Of a stretch of 64,000 nt of DNA, positions 28,658-37,820 are shown piece after piece. The stretch is from Streptococcus suis. Lineage in GTDB: Bacteria > Bacillota > Bacilli > Lactobacillales > Streptococcaceae. The stretch is taken from NCBI RefSeq assembly GCF_024509525.1, contig NZ_JAMWEM010000002.1:1-64000 (forward strand). The letters run 5' to 3'. The translations under genes were made by a program, and so were the position numbers. Position 1 is the first letter of the stretch; every line of letters starts with the position of its first letter. The notes below the pieces were generated by a model. It was given only the letters and a program-made list of their open reading frames with translations. It ran no database searches and was not told where the DNA came from.

Positions 28658-29332
28658 TTATTTCTCCAATATATCTAAAAACTTACGGGTATTAGCAAGC
28701 GAAATTTGTCCTGGTGCGCTAGCCTCATCAAGACTGGCAAAGGTCCAACAGGAGCCTGTCACCATACCTGCAATACGAGACAACATACCAATTTTGCCCA
28801 TGGACATGGTAGCAAAGGTCTGCTCTGCGTTTAGTGTCTTAAAACCTCGTGTATAATTCATCACGTCCAGCGCATCCTGCTCGGTATTAGCCATAACTGC
28901 CATCTTAACGACCGCAGGAGATAAGCTGGTTAGCTCAGACATAATCTCCATAAAATTCTCTGGTGTCTCTTCAAAATTATGGTAGCTGAGGACCAGGTTT
29001 GGGAAGTCTAACATCTCTTCAAAAACGGATTGGTGTGAGAAGTATTCAAAATCAATATAATCTGGCTGATAAAGAGCAGCAATTTCCTTAATGAGCTTGA
29101 CATACTCTTCGTCAGTTAGTTCAATTTGTCCACCTTCCTTACGGGTCCGAATGGTAAAGACAATCTCCCGACCGACGAATTTTTCAAAGACTGCTGGAGC
29201 GACTGTCAAAATATCTTCTTTAGGAAGATAATCTGCCCGCCACTCAATAATATCTGCATCTTCTAATCGCTCTAAATCGATTGAAACTACTTCTTCTATA
29301 CTACGAGGCATGATTGGAACTACAATTTTCAT
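28658..29332 (-). CDS. 3-dehydroquinate dehydratase, type I
   Basis: 224 residues. Type I active site: [15 protein letters not shown] (the catalytic His), and [13 protein letters not shown] (Schiff-base Lys). It dehydrates 3-dehydroquinate to dehydroshikimate. It overlaps the preceding methyltransferase gene by 4 bases. Confidence 0.95.
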   Translation of the reverse strand: MKIVVPIMPRSIEEVVSIDLERLEDADIIEWRADYLPKEDILTVAPAVFEKFVGREIVFTIRTRKEGGQIELTDEEYVKLIKEIAALYQPDYIDFEYFSHQSVFEEMLDFPNLVLSYHNFEETPENFMEIMSELTSLSPAVVKMAVMANTEQDALDVMNYTRGFKTLNAEQTFATMSMGKIGMLSRIAGMVTGSCWTFASLDEASAPGQISLANTRKFLDILEK

Positions 29333-30492
29333 TTTTCTACCTGTATCGTAAAGACCTTGAGGTAATTACTACTTTCATCATTTTTATTAACTACAAAATC
29401 GCTAGGCAAACGATAAGTTTCTATATAACGGTGCCTACAACCAGCAAAACCTTTTTCAATTTCCTTTTTGAATCGATCCAGTGAAAGATTGGCTGCATTA
29501 GTTGAGGCAATGATGACACCCTTGGGATTTAGTATCTCCAAAGACTGTGCAATCAATTTATGATAATCCTTTGCAACAGAAAAAGTCTGCCTTTTATTAC
29601 GAGCAAAGCTAGGAGGGTCTAGAACAATCACATCATAAGTAAGACCTTTTCGTTTGGCATATTTGAAATAGTCAAAGACATCCATAACGATAAACCGATG
29701 CGAATCTGATACTACACCATTTGCTTGAAAGTGTGCTTGTGACAATTCTCGTGATCGCTTCGCCAAATCAACAGAAGTCGTCTCCCTAGCACCACCCATG
29801 GTGGCTGCAATAGAAAAAGCGGCTGTATACGAAAACATATTGAGCAAACTTTTTCCAGCGGCTAGTCCGTCAACTAGAGCTCCTCTTACTTCGTGCTGGT
29901 CTAGAAAAATCCCCGTCATCAAACCATCATTTAGAAAAATTTGATAGTCTACACCATTTTCTTTAATGGTAAACACATCAGGAGCTTCTTGACCAAATAT
30001 GTGAGCTGACTCGTATTCTAATCCTTTAAAACGAATCTTTTCATAGCCGCCAACAACCTCTGGAAAGACTTGGCAAAAGGCAGCTACAATCATTGGCTTT
30101 AAAGTATAAATATAGGAATTATACCAAGAAAAAAGCGCATAATGATTATAAAGATCAATGGTCAAACCACCAAAGTCATCACCATCCTGATTGAAAACCC
30201 GATAAGCAGTTGTCAGTTCAGAATGCTGATAATAGGAACGTTTTTGCTTAGCTTTTTGAAAAAGCATTACAAAAAATATCTCATTTAACTTCTCTTTCTG
30301 TTGACTATAGCACCAGCCAATCCCTTTATTTTGTTGGGACAGATAGGCTTGCCCTAAAAACTTACCCGACTGAGAACGAAGAATGACTTCTTTATCCAAG
30401 TCCAAATGGGCTGGAAAATCTTTGCTATCAAGGAGCTGAACCCCTTTTTGTATCTTTTTCTCCGCAGAGCGATTCAAGACTAGTTGCTTCAT
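29329..30492 (-). CDS. RlmI/RlmK-like rRNA methyltransferase
   Basis: 387 residues. N-terminal PUA-like domain ([15 protein letters not shown]), a middle EEHEAD-like domain, and a C-terminal SAM methyltransferase with [15 protein letters not shown] (motif I), a DLAKRS strand and [11 protein letters not shown] (motif IV DPPSF). It is related to 23S rRNA m5C1962 methyltransferase RlmI. First gene of the aroD operon; 4-base overlap with aroD couples them. Exact modified base not determinable here. Confidence 0.82.
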   Translation of the reverse strand: MKQLVLNRSAEKKIQKGVQLLDSKDFPAHLDLDKEVILRSQSGKFLGQAYLSQQNKGIGWCYSQQKEKLNEIFFVMLFQKAKQKRSYYQHSELTTAYRVFNQDGDDFGGLTIDLYNHYALFSWYNSYIYTLKPMIVAAFCQVFPEVVGGYEKIRFKGLEYESAHIFGQEAPDVFTIKENGVDYQIFLNDGLMTGIFLDQHEVRGALVDGLAAGKSLLNMFSYTAAFSIAATMGGARETTSVDLAKRSRELSQAHFQANGVVSDSHRFIVMDVFDYFKYAKRKGLTYDVIVLDPPSFARNKRQTFSVAKDYHKLIAQSLEILNPKGVIIASTNAANLSLDRFKKEIEKGFAGCRHRYIETYRLPSDFVVNKNDESSNYLKVFTIQVEK

Positions 30493-30561
30493 AGAATTAT
30501 TATATCAAAAATCATGCTTTATCACAAAAAAACGGCTATTCTACAAGTATATTTTGAAAAT

Positions 30562-30571
30562 GTGATATAAT
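30562..30571 (+). promoter_or_regulatory. Extended -10 promoter of the LtaS-like gene
   Basis: TGATATAAT (TG-N-TATAAT; TATAAT at 30566-30571), about 40 bases before the GTG start. No clear -35 box. Confidence 0.6.
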
Positions 30572-30611
30572 GGACTGAGATTTATTGAATAGACTGTATG
30601 AGGTTTTACTT

Positions 30612-32783
30612 GTGAAAAAATTAAAATATTTCCTCCTAAGTAGTATCAATACAAGATTGGGATTTGTTCTATTTCTCCTTGTTAGCTACTGGTTAAAAAC
30701 GATGTGGGCCTACTTGGTAGACTTCAATTTAGATACAAAGGGCTTTTACCAAAATTTTATCGTTGTTATTAACCCAATCCCCCTAGGACTTTTCTTGATT
30801 GGACTAGCTCTGTATGTAAAAAATACAAAAATTTTTTACGGAGTCGCAAATACAATCTACCTCTTATTATTTGCATGGCTTTTCTCTAATGCAATTTATT
30901 ATCGAGAATTTTCAGATTATATCTCTATCTCAACCATGCTAGCTTCTTCCAGCGTATCTGCTGGTCTAGGAGAAGCTGCCCTTAAGCTCTTTCGTTTTGG
31001 AGATATCTTCTATTTCTTAGATTTCATATTCTTGATTGTTCTAATAGTCCGTAAACAATTTATTCTAGATGACAGACCATTTAACAAACGCGCTAGCTTT
31101 GCTATTTCTGCTTTATCTACTCTACTCTTTTCTGCAAATCTTTTCCTTGCAGAAATCGATCGTCCTGAACTGCTATCGCGTGGTTTTTCAAACACTTATA
31201 TCGTTAGAGCATTAGGTCTACCGGCTTTTCTTGGTTACAATGCTACTCAGACCTATTCTGCCCACAAAGATCGATCTGAAGCAAATGCAACAGATTTAGT
31301 CCCAGTCCAAGAATACGTTTCTTCCCACTATGCTACCCCAAACGATCAATACTTCGGTATTGCTAAAGGACGCAATGTTATCTATATCCACTTGGAAAGT
31401 CTACAACAGTTTATCATTGACTACAAACTCCGTGTCAATAATGTAGATTATGAAGTAACCCCCTTCCTTAATTCTCTCTATCATTCTGAATCAACATTAG
31501 CCTTTTCAAATGTCTTTAACCAAGTAAAGGCTGGTAAAACATCTGATGCAGAAACGATGATAGAAACATCACTGTTCGGACTTAATCAAGGATCCTTCAT
31601 GGTTCAATACGGTGGTACCAATACTCAACAAGCTGCACCTCATATTCTCTCACAAAATGGAGGATATACCTCGGCTGTTTTTCACGGCAATTCCGCAAGT
31701 TTCTGGAACCGAAACAATACCTATAAACAGTGGGGATACAACTACTTCTTCGACCAATCCTATTTCTCGAAAGCTACAGAAGAGAACTCATTCCAGTACG
31801 GTCTCAATGATAAAATCATGTTCGCAGACTCTATTCAGTATCTAGAACACCTGCAGCAACCTTTTTATGCAAAATTTATCACTGTTTCCAATCACTATCC
31901 CTACACTACTAGCCTGATTGGAGATGAGATGGGATTTCCTTTAGCTAACACAGATGACGAGACTATTAATGGCTACTTTGCTACTGCCAACTACCTTGAC
32001 TCATCTGTCAAAGCCTTCTTTGATTATTTAAAAGCTACAGGCCTCTACGAAAATTCAATTATTGTTCTATACGGAGACCACTATGGTATTTCCAATTCTC
32101 GTAATCCCGACCTCGCACCACTGCTAAATAAAGATTCAGAGACTTGGTCAGATTTCGATAATGCCATGCTTCAACGCGTACCCTACATGGTCGTTGTCCC
32201 TGGGATGACCAATGGTGGTATTTTTAATACTTTTGGTGGAGAAATCGATGCTCTCCCTACACTCGAACACCTACTAGGAATTAAAGCAGATAATTATTTA
32301 CAAGTAGGACAAGACCTACTCTCCCCAGAGAATAGTCAAATTGTAGCTCTTCGAACAGCTGGTAGTTTTATTACTCCGAAATATACGAGTTATGGAGGAA
32401 AACTTTACTACACTAAAACAGGCGAGGAAATTACAAATCCAGATGAATCGACCTTAGCAGAGGTTGAAGCTATTAGAGAGGCTGCTGCTGCCCAACTAGC
32501 TGCCAGCGATGCTATCCAAACAGGCGACCTGCTTCGCTTCTTTGACAATGAGCTTGCACCAGTTGATACCAGTCAGTTCTCTTATATCGATTCCTTAGCT
32601 ACTGAGTTAGCAATTGAAAAGAAACTCGGTTCCAACTCAACTAGTCTTTACAACCTAAATGGCAACAAGTCAACCGTTGACCTCTTCAAAGCTCCAAGTT
32701 ATCAAGACTTGCACAGTACTTCAACGTCATCTAGCTCAAAAACGACGACTAGTAGCACTTCAATGTCATCAAGTAACAAATAA
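30612..32783 (+). CDS. LTA synthase family glycerol-phosphate transferase
   Basis: About 723 residues from GTG at 30612 with GAGG 8 bases upstream; a TTG at 30585 is in frame but has no RBS. Four to five N-terminal membrane segments (about 10-200), then an extracellular sulfatase-fold domain: NVIYIHLESLQQF (metal site), nucleophile Thr in AGKTSDAETMIE, and ILYGDHYGI (metal Asp-His). The last 30 residues are almost only Ser/Thr/Lys. LtaS enzymes polymerise glycerol-phosphate from phosphatidylglycerol onto lipid anchors. It may be the species' LtaS; the family also holds paralogues, two of which lie at 39-42.6 kb. Confidence 0.88.
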   Translation: MKKLKYFLLSSINTRLGFVLFLLVSYWLKTMWAYLVDFNLDTKGFYQNFIVVINPIPLGLFLIGLALYVKNTKIFYGVANTIYLLLFAWLFSNAIYYREFSDYISISTMLASSSVSAGLGEAALKLFRFGDIFYFLDFIFLIVLIVRKQFILDDRPFNKRASFAISALSTLLFSANLFLAEIDRPELLSRGFSNTYIVRALGLPAFLGYNATQTYSAHKDRSEANATDLVPVQEYVSSHYATPNDQYFGIAKGRNVIYIHLESLQQFIIDYKLRVNNVDYEVTPFLNSLYHSESTLAFSNVFNQVKAGKTSDAETMIETSLFGLNQGSFMVQYGGTNTQQAAPHILSQNGGYTSAVFHGNSASFWNRNNTYKQWGYNYFFDQSYFSKATEENSFQYGLNDKIMFADSIQYLEHLQQPFYAKFITVSNHYPYTTSLIGDEMGFPLANTDDETINGYFATANYLDSSVKAFFDYLKATGLYENSIIVLYGDHYGISNSRNPDLAPLLNKDSETWSDFDNAMLQRVPYMVVVPGMTNGGIFNTFGGEIDALPTLEHLLGIKADNYLQVGQDLLSPENSQIVALRTAGSFITPKYTSYGGKLYYTKTGEEITNPDESTLAEVEAIREAAAAQLAASDAIQTGDLLRFFDNELAPVDTSQFSYIDSLATELAIEKKLGSNSTSLYNLNGNKSTVDLFKAPSYQDLHSTSTSSSSKTTTSSTSMSSSNK

Positions 32784-32794
32784 TTAGATAGTCA

Positions 32795-32838
32795 AAAAGG
32801 CTTCAAATCAGCATGCATGAACTGGTTTGAAGCCTTTT
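32795..32838 (+). terminator. Terminator of the LtaS-like gene
   Basis: AAAAGGCTTCAAA / TTTGAAGCCTTTT, 13-bp perfect stem with an 18-base loop, 11 bases past the stop codon. Confidence 0.9.
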
Positions 32839-32921
32839 CAGTTCGAAAAGACTTCCTGCTAGAACATGTCCACATCTAGCCAAATTGCCGAACTTACTCT
32901 ATCCCCTTTAGCTGTATGCAC

Positions 32922-32938
32922 AAAAAAGACTGGAATAT
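32922..32938 (-). terminator. Distal arm of the rplT terminator, displaced by an IS
   Basis: Minus strand ATATTCCAGTCTTTTTT is complementary (one bulge) to AAAAAGACTGGATAT at 34392-34378, 22 bases after rplT. Together they make a terminator stem with T-run, now 1.43 kb apart because the IS3-family element sits in the loop. Confidence 0.75.
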
Positions 32939-32994
32939 TGAACTGCACCCTAAAAGTTAGACAGAAAAAATCTAACATTTGGGGTGCTATTTTT

Positions 32995-33531
32995 ATGAAA
33001 TTGAGCTATGAAGACAAAATCGAAATCTATGAACTACGCCAAAGTGGTCAGTCTATCAAGAACTTGTCAAACCAATTTACTATTTCAGAATCTGTTATCC
33101 AATATATGCTTCGACTGATCGATAGGTATGGAATAAACATTGTCAAGAAAGGTAAGAACACTTATTATCCTCCAGAACTCAAGCAGGAAATGATTGATAA
33201 AGTACTTCTTCAGAAGCAGTCGAGTCTGTCAGTCTCACTTGATTACGCCTTGCCAAACCGAGGAACTCTCCCAAACTGGATAGCACAATACAAGAAAAAC
33301 GGGTATACTATTCTTGAGAAAACAAGAGGGAGGCCACCAAAGATGGGGCGTAAACCAAAGAAAACCTGGGAAGAGATGACGGAGTTAGAGCGACTTCAGG
33401 AGGAAAATGAACGGCTTAGAACGGAGAATGCCTATCTAAAAAAGTTGAGAGCGCTTCGTTTAAGGGACGAAGCCAGAGAACAAGAAAGGCTCAAACAGTT
33501 AGAGAGATGGTCGCAGAAGGATTCCGACTAA
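32995..33531 (+). CDS. IS3-family OrfA (DNA-binding)
   Basis: 178 residues from ATG 32995. Helix-turn-helix [20 protein letters not shown] and a second HTH-like stretch, then a leucine-zipper-like coiled coil ([21 protein letters not shown]). A slippery heptamer A_AAA_AAG at 33438-33444, in the right frame, is followed 8 bases later by a 7-bp hairpin (GCTTCGT/ACGAAGC, 33453-33473). These are the elements for -1 frameshifting into orfB to make the OrfAB transposase. Confidence 0.9.
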   Translation: MKLSYEDKIEIYELRQSGQSIKNLSNQFTISESVIQYMLRLIDRYGINIVKKGKNTYYPPELKQEMIDKVLLQKQSSLSVSLDYALPNRGTLPNWIAQYKKNGYTILEKTRGRPPKMGRKPKKTWEEMTELERLQEENERLRTENAYLKKLRALRLRDEAREQERLKQLERWSQKDSD

Positions 33532-34346
33532 ATCTACTGCTGACGATTGCTCAATTAGTTCCTTCTACCTATCATTATCAAGTCAAACAACTGGATAAAC
33601 CAGATAAAGATAAGGACTTAAAAGCTGAAATTCAAGCCATTTATGATGAACATAAGGGAAACTATGGCTACCGTCGCATTCACCTTGAGCTAAGAAATCG
33701 TGGATTTTCTGTCAACCACAAGAAAGTACAAGGGATGATGAAAGAGTTAGGTTTGACTGCTCGTATTCGTAGACGCAAGAGCTACAAGTCTTACAAGGGT
33801 GATGTGGGCAAGAAAGCTCCTAATCTCATTGAGAGAGACTTTGAAGGGGCTAAGCCTTTTGAGAAGTGCTATACAGATGTGACTGAGTTCGCTCTGCCAA
33901 ATTGTGCTGAAAAACTCTATCTTTCTCCTGTTCTGGATGGCTATAATAGCGAAATTATTGATTTTACCTTATCCCGCTCTCCAAACCTCATACAAGTCAA
34001 GACCATGCTTGAGAAGGTCTTCCCTGAGGAAACTTACCCAAATACCATTCTCCATAGTGACCAAGGTTGGCAATACCAACATGAAGTCTATCACCGTTTT
34101 CTTGCAAGTAAAGGCATACGTCCTTCCATGTCTCGCAAGGGAACCAGCACAGATAATGGCATGATGGAATCCTTCTTTGGCGTCTTGAAAACAGAAATGT
34201 TTTACGGATTTGAGAAAAATTTCAAGTCTCTGGATCAACTGGAGCAAGCCATCACCGAGTATATTTTTTACTACAACAATAAACGCATTAAAACAAAACT
34301 AAAAGGACTTAGTCCTGTTCAGTACAGAACTAAATCCTTTCAATAA
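33507..34346 (+). CDS. IS3-family OrfB, DDE integrase domain
   Basis: 279 residues as a separate frame, but normally expressed as the OrfAB fusion by -1 frameshift at 33438. HTH_21-like region ([18 protein letters not shown]), then rve core: [11 protein letters not shown] (first D), [11 protein letters not shown] (second D), and [17 protein letters not shown] (E). Intact, so the element may be active. Confidence 0.92.
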   Translation: MVAEGFRLNLLLTIAQLVPSTYHYQVKQLDKPDKDKDLKAEIQAIYDEHKGNYGYRRIHLELRNRGFSVNHKKVQGMMKELGLTARIRRRKSYKSYKGDVGKKAPNLIERDFEGAKPFEKCYTDVTEFALPNCAEKLYLSPVLDGYNSEIIDFTLSRSPNLIQVKTMLEKVFPEETYPNTILHSDQGWQYQHEVYHRFLASKGIRPSMSRKGTSTDNGMMESFFGVLKTEMFYGFEKNFKSLDQLEQAITEYIFYYNNKRIKTKLKGLSPVQYRTKSFQ

Positions 34347-34377
34347 TATTTTTTGTCTAACTTTTTAGGGTCAGTAC

Positions 34378-34392
34378 ATATCCAGTCTTTTT
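34378..34392 (-). terminator. Proximal arm of the split rplT terminator
   Basis: AAAAAGACTGGATAT on the minus strand, 22 bases past the rplT stop. Its partner is now at 32922-32938, beyond the IS. Confidence 0.75.
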
Positions 34393-34413
34393 GTCTTGAA
34401 AATTTCTAAAAGA

Positions 34414-34773
34414 TTATTTTCCAAGTTTAGCTTTAGCAGCGTCTGCAAGAGCTGTGAAAGCTGCTGCATCATTTACTGCCAAATCAGCAAGCATTTTGCG
34501 GTTTACTTCGATTTCTGCCAATTTCAAACCGTGCATCAATTGTGAGTATGACAAACCGTTCATGCGAGCAGCTGCATTGATACGAGTGATCCACAATTTA
34601 CGGAAATCACGTTTTTTCTGACGGCGGTCACGGTATGCATAGTAGTAAGAGTTCATTACTTGTTCTTTCGCAGTGCGGAACAAGAGATGTTTAGCTCCAT
34701 AGTAACCTTTAGCTAATTTTAAAATACGTTTACGGCGTTTACGAGAAACAACGCCACCTTTAACACGTGCCAT
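34414..34773 (-). CDS. 50S ribosomal protein L20
   Basis: 119 residues, [20 protein letters not shown], the standard Lys/Arg-rich N-terminal tail that threads into 23S rRNA, and [17 protein letters not shown] at the end. L20 is needed for early 50S assembly and in Firmicutes represses its own operon by binding the infC leader. Last gene of infC-rpmI-rplT. Confidence 0.98.
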   Translation of the reverse strand: MARVKGGVVSRKRRKRILKLAKGYYGAKHLLFRTAKEQVMNSYYYAYRDRRQKKRDFRKLWITRINAAARMNGLSYSQLMHGLKLAEIEVNRKMLADLAVNDAAAFTALADAAKAKLGK

Positions 34774-34815
34774 GTATATTTCCTCCGAATAATTCTCTAA
34801 TTTCTAGTAATCGAC

Positions 34816-35016
34816 TTATTTAAGTCCTGTAAGCATTGATTTGATACGTTTGAAGTCACCAGCATGTACCATACCTGCTTTACGAAGGTGACGACGTTGT
34901 TTTTTAGTTTTACCGTGGAAACGGTGTGAAGTATATGCGCGGAAGCGTTTCAAGCCACCAGAACCTGTACGTTTGAAACGTTTAGCTGATGCGCGGTGAG
35001 TTTTTTGTTTTGGCAT
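34816..35016 (-). CDS. 50S ribosomal protein L35
   Basis: 66 residues, [20 protein letters not shown], normal for L35. It lies between infC and rplT in the conserved order. Confidence 0.98.
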   Translation of the reverse strand: MPKQKTHRASAKRFKRTGSGGLKRFRAYTSHRFHGKTKKQRRHLRKAGMVHAGDFKRIKSMLTGLK

Positions 35017-35040
35017 GATATTCTCCTTTTGCTAAATAGC

Positions 35041-35562
35041 TTATTTTTTGTCTGAAGCTGGGGCCAATTGCATAAACATTTGACGTCCGTCCATCTTAGC
35101 ACGTTGTTCGATAATCGCAATGTCTTGCGTTGCTTCAGCGAACTCCGCTAACACTTTCGCACCAACTTCCTTGTGGGTAATCATCCGACCTTTGAAGCGA
35201 ATGGATACCTTGACTTTATTTCCTTTTTCAAGGAATTTACGGGCATTCCGAAGCTTAGTCTCGAAATCCCCTTTATCAATAACTGGGCTGAGACGAACTT
35301 CTTTCACAGTGACAACACTTTGTTTTTTGCGTTGTTCTTTCTGTTTCTTCTGGTACTCAAATTTGAACTTACCGTAGTCCATAATTTTCGCAACAGGTGG
35401 TTTAGCTTGCGGTTGAATCAATACTAAATCAACGTTAGCAGCGTCAGCTAATGACTGGGCTTCGTTAAGTGGTTTGATTCCTAACTGTTCACCGTCAAGA
35501 CCGATTAGACGAACTTCACGCACTCGAATTTCATCATTGATGAACAAATCTTGCTTTGCTAT
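35041..35562 (-). CDS. Translation initiation factor IF-3 (AUA start)
   Basis: 173 residues: IF3-N domain ([20 protein letters not shown]) and IF3-C domain ([16 protein letters not shown]). The conserved N-terminus [11 protein letters not shown] begins at an ATA codon at 35562, with GAGGTG 7 bases upstream. The frame closes at a TGA three codons before, and no ATG/GTG lies between. A TTG at 35547 would cut off conserved residues and has no RBS. IF-3 rejects non-AUG starts, so an AUA start gives self-limiting expression, like AUU in E. coli infC. Confidence 0.93.
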   Translation of the reverse strand: MAKQDLFINDEIRVREVRLIGLDGEQLGIKPLNEAQSLADAANVDLVLIQPQAKPPVAKIMDYGKFKFEYQKKQKEQRKKQSVVTVKEVRLSPVIDKGDFETKLRNARKFLEKGNKVKVSIRFKGRMITHKEVGAKVLAEFAEATQDIAIIEQRAKMDGRQMFMQLAPASDKK

Positions 35563-35725
35563 GGCTTTTCACCTCATTTTATTTTTTTCGAGAAAAACGA
35601 AACGGACTTGCTACACAAGTCCGCACTACATCATTAGTCTTTCCGAAGAAATCTTGAACATGTAGGGCCAGACAACGTTAGTCGCAAGGCGAGAAGCTCT
35701 CACTTCTGCTTTTCTCAATACGACT
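35563..35725 (-). promoter_or_regulatory. infC-rpmI-rplT leader (L20-type autoregulation)
   Basis: About 160-nt leader with an AGAAG..CTTCT hairpin, the segment CTTGCGACTAACG, and a terminator. Leaders at this position bind L20 in Bacillus and lower transcription or translation of the operon. The specific L20-binding fold was not modelled here. Confidence 0.65.
35590..35623 (-). terminator. Attenuator terminator upstream of infC
   Basis: CGGACTTG-TGTAG-CAAGTCCG then TTTCGTTTTT, 8-bp perfect stem, 41 bases before the infC start codon. Confidence 0.85.
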
Positions 35726-35754
35726 ATTCTATCATGTCCCACACTATCTGTCAA
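35726..35754 (-). promoter_or_regulatory. Promoter of infC-rpmI-rplT inside cmk
   Basis: TTGACA (35754-35749), 17-base spacer, TAGAAT (35731-35726). The -35 box is part of the last cmk codons (CTT GAC AGA TAG). Confidence 0.85.
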
Positions 35755-36421
35755 GGATTTCTTTCACTTTTTCTGAAATAAATGCAACAACACCATCAAT
35801 CGACACGCCTGTCGTATCAAAGGTAATAGCATCATCTGCTGCTTTCAAAGGGGAAACCGCTCGGTTGGAATCTTTATAGTCGCGAGCTGCAATCTCCTCT
35901 TTCAAGATTTCTAAATCTGTCTCAATGCCACGTTCCGTATTCTCCTTAAAACGACGAAGGGCCCGCTCCTCTACAGAGGCAATCAGGAAAATCTTAAGTT
36001 CTGCTTGAGGCAAGACGACTGTGCCGATGTCGCGCCCGTCCATGACAATCCCACCTGCCTGAGCAATCTGCTGTTGCAACTCCACCAGCTTCTCACGAAC
36101 TGGAGCCAGGGCTGACACCCAAGAGACATTGTTCGTCACATCATTATCGCGGATAGCAAGGCTGACATCCCGCTGACCAAGGAATACCTGCTGCTGACCA
36201 GCCGCACTTCTTCCAAAGGAAATAGGCTCCTTCTCTAACAAGGAAAGGAGAGCATCTACATTTTTCTCTCCTAGCTTGTTTTCCAAAGCCAACAAAGTCA
36301 CTGCGCGATACATAGCTCCTGTATCTAAATAGGTGTATCCAAAGTTTTTTGCAATAATTTTCGCAACTGTCGATTTTCCGCTCGAAGCAGGTCCATCAAT
36401 GGCAATTTGAATCGATTTCAT
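35744..36421 (-). CDS. Cytidylate kinase
   Basis: 225 residues. P-loop [38 protein letters not shown], and [16 protein letters not shown]. It phosphorylates CMP and dCMP. It follows the LysM gene by 11 bases; the last codons hold the infC promoter. Confidence 0.97.
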   Translation of the reverse strand: MKSIQIAIDGPASSGKSTVAKIIAKNFGYTYLDTGAMYRAVTLLALENKLGEKNVDALLSLLEKEPISFGRSAAGQQQVFLGQRDVSLAIRDNDVTNNVSWVSALAPVREKLVELQQQIAQAGGIVMDGRDIGTVVLPQAELKIFLIASVEERALRRFKENTERGIETDLEILKEEIAARDYKDSNRAVSPLKAADDAITFDTTGVSIDGVVAFISEKVKEILDR

Positions 36422-36432
36422 GTTTCTCCTTC

Positions 36433-36912
36433 TTACTTAATCCGGACCACATCACCAGGGTATACTAACCAAGAGCCTCCTGGCCCAACCATCTTGTCTG
36501 GATTTAGACGCTCCAACTCTTCAGCAGTAATCCCCGCTCGTGCTGCCGTTTCTACAGAACCTTCACCTTCTAGAACTACAATAGTATTCTCTTCTGAATA
36601 ATCATCAGAGCTTGTATCTGTCACATCATCTGTGCTTGATGTACTAGAATCTGTGGTAGCAGCTACACTACTGGTACTCGCTTCAACAGTAGATGAACTA
36701 GAAGTATTGTAAAACTCATCATTTGAGGTTGTCTTACTACCACCATTAGATAGATAGAGCGCTAAAGCTGTGATTGCAATGATAATCAAAACAAAGATAA
36801 CAACCAGCGCTGTGAAAAATTGGGAACCAGATTTGCTTGCTGCTTTTGCCCGACTCCTTCTTTTTCCCTCTCTTGATTGATAGATTTCTTCATTCCATGG
36901 CTCTTGTGACAT
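36433..36912 (-). CDS. Membrane-anchored LysM protein
   Basis: 159 residues. Cytoplasmic basic N-terminus, one membrane segment (about 32-55, [19 protein letters not shown]), a Ser/Thr-rich extracellular linker (about 60-110), and a C-terminal LysM ([30 protein letters not shown]). LysM binds peptidoglycan GlcNAc. Conserved next to cmk in streptococci. Divergent from ferredoxin with a 49-bp gap. Confidence 0.87.
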   Translation of the reverse strand: MSQEPWNEEIYQSREGKRRSRAKAASKSGSQFFTALVVIFVLIIIAITALALYLSNGGSKTTSNDEFYNTSSSSTVEASTSSVAATTDSSTSSTDDVTDTSSDDYSEENTIVVLEGEGSVETAARAGITAEELERLNPDKMVGPGGSWLVYPGDVVRIK

Positions 36913-36961
36913 ACTACCTCTTCCCCTTGTCTTTTTATAAAATAATGTTTAAAATAGATGC

Positions 36962-37156
36962 ATGAAAATAAAACTCTTTCCTGAAAAATGCATTGCCTGC
37001 GGACTCTGTCAAACTTTCTCAAATGAATTTGACTACGACGATGACGGGATTGTCATCTTTACCAATCATCAGCAGAATCAGGCTAATTTCCCTGAAAATA
37101 AAGATATTTTATTGGCTGCAAAATCTTGTCCAACCAAAGCTATCTTAGTGGATTGA
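36962..37156 (+). CDS. Ferredoxin, single [4Fe-4S] type
   Basis: 64 residues. CIACGLC near residue 10 and SCPTKAI near residue 56 supply four Cys for one [4Fe-4S] cluster, as in Bacillus Fer. Acidic. Its last 12 bases overlap the convergent EbsA gene. Confidence 0.92.
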   Translation: MKIKLFPEKCIACGLCQTFSNEFDYDDDGIVIFTNHQQNQANFPENKDILLAAKSCPTKAILVD

Positions 37157-37636
37157 CGACCTATCTTTAGTCGTATAATATTCTTCAAAATAGTCAATTT
37201 TAACTAAATGATCCGTCAAAACAACTTCGCCTGAGAAATAAGGATTCAAGGCTAGTGCATTTATAAAATATTTCTTGGGCCATTTCCGCATATAGAAGAT
37301 TTTCCCATTCGGAAAAGTCTTAGTATAAATTTGAATAGACAAATGCGTCACTTCTATTTTATCAATCGAGGCAATTTCAATCTTGCGATTGATAAAGGGA
37401 TTGGCTGAGGAAATCTGTAACTGTGACTCCTCGATAACGAAATAACGATGTAAACCAATCCCAAATAAGACGATAAATACCATAAACAAGGTCAAAATCG
37501 TCATTGAAATCCTTGCTCTTTCCAATAGGAGTGACAAGCTGATGAACACTGGAGTAATGGTTATAGACCAATAAATAATGGCCCAAGACAACTCCGGTTG
37601 CCAATGATAACGGATACGACCGAATAATTTAATCAT
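37145..37636 (-). CDS. EbsA-family membrane protein
   Basis: 163 residues from MIKLFGRIRYHWQPEL; AGGAGG 4 bases before ATG 37636. The longer frame (to 37657) merely reads through that RBS. Two membrane segments (about 18-40 and 45-66) then a soluble PH-like domain. EbsA was named from an enterococcal surface-adhesin locus; function is unclear. Convergent with ferredoxin. Confidence 0.78.
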   Translation of the reverse strand: MIKLFGRIRYHWQPELSWAIIYWSITITPVFISLSLLLERARISMTILTLFMVFIVLFGIGLHRYFVIEESQLQISSANPFINRKIEIASIDKIEVTHLSIQIYTKTFPNGKIFYMRKWPKKYFINALALNPYFSGEVVLTDHLVKIDYFEEYYTTKDRSSIH

Positions 37637-37724
37637 GCATCTCCTCCTTCTAAACATTTTAGCATAAAATCACTTATTTTTCTATGAAAAGAACCAGCTT
37701 TATGCGAAATTCCTATACAATAAT

Positions 37725-37816
37725 AAAGCTCTATCAGCGAAATGAGTAGCTCCCCCAAAATTTAGATTTTTCTGTCTAACTTTTGGGGCCTTACTCAAAA
37801 AACTGATAGAGTCTTT
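37725..37816 (-). repeat. IS-end-like palindrome nested in a terminator
   Basis: Outer stem CTCTATCAG (37729-37737) / CTGATAGAG (37803-37811) with flanking AAAG/CTTT, next TGAGTA (37743-37748) / TACTCA (37792-37797), and between them 37751-37790. That centre, read on the minus strand, matches the left end of the IS at 32944 (CCCCAAAAGTTAGACAG..) at most positions over about 40 bases. The outer stem is the expected terminator of the gene at 37821. Confidence 0.7.
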
Positions 37817-37820
37817 CTTT

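Larger units (their letters stand above)
32944..34373 (+). mobile_element. IS3-family (IS150-group, IS861-like) insertion sequence
   Basis: About 1430 bp. Left end TGcACCCTAAAAGTTAGACA and right-end complement TGACCCTAAAAAGTTAGACA are matching inverted repeats. It encodes OrfA and OrfB with a frameshift site. Just inside the left end (32948-32984) lies a palindrome, CCCTAAAAGTTAGA..TCTAACATTTGGGG. No target duplication is apparent. Both flanks are arms of one terminator hairpin. Confidence 0.85.

Noticed and set aside
32944..34373. Target-site duplication of the IS
   Set aside because: No direct repeat of 3-5 bp flanks the ends. The apparent flanking similarity is inverted and belongs to the terminator arms.
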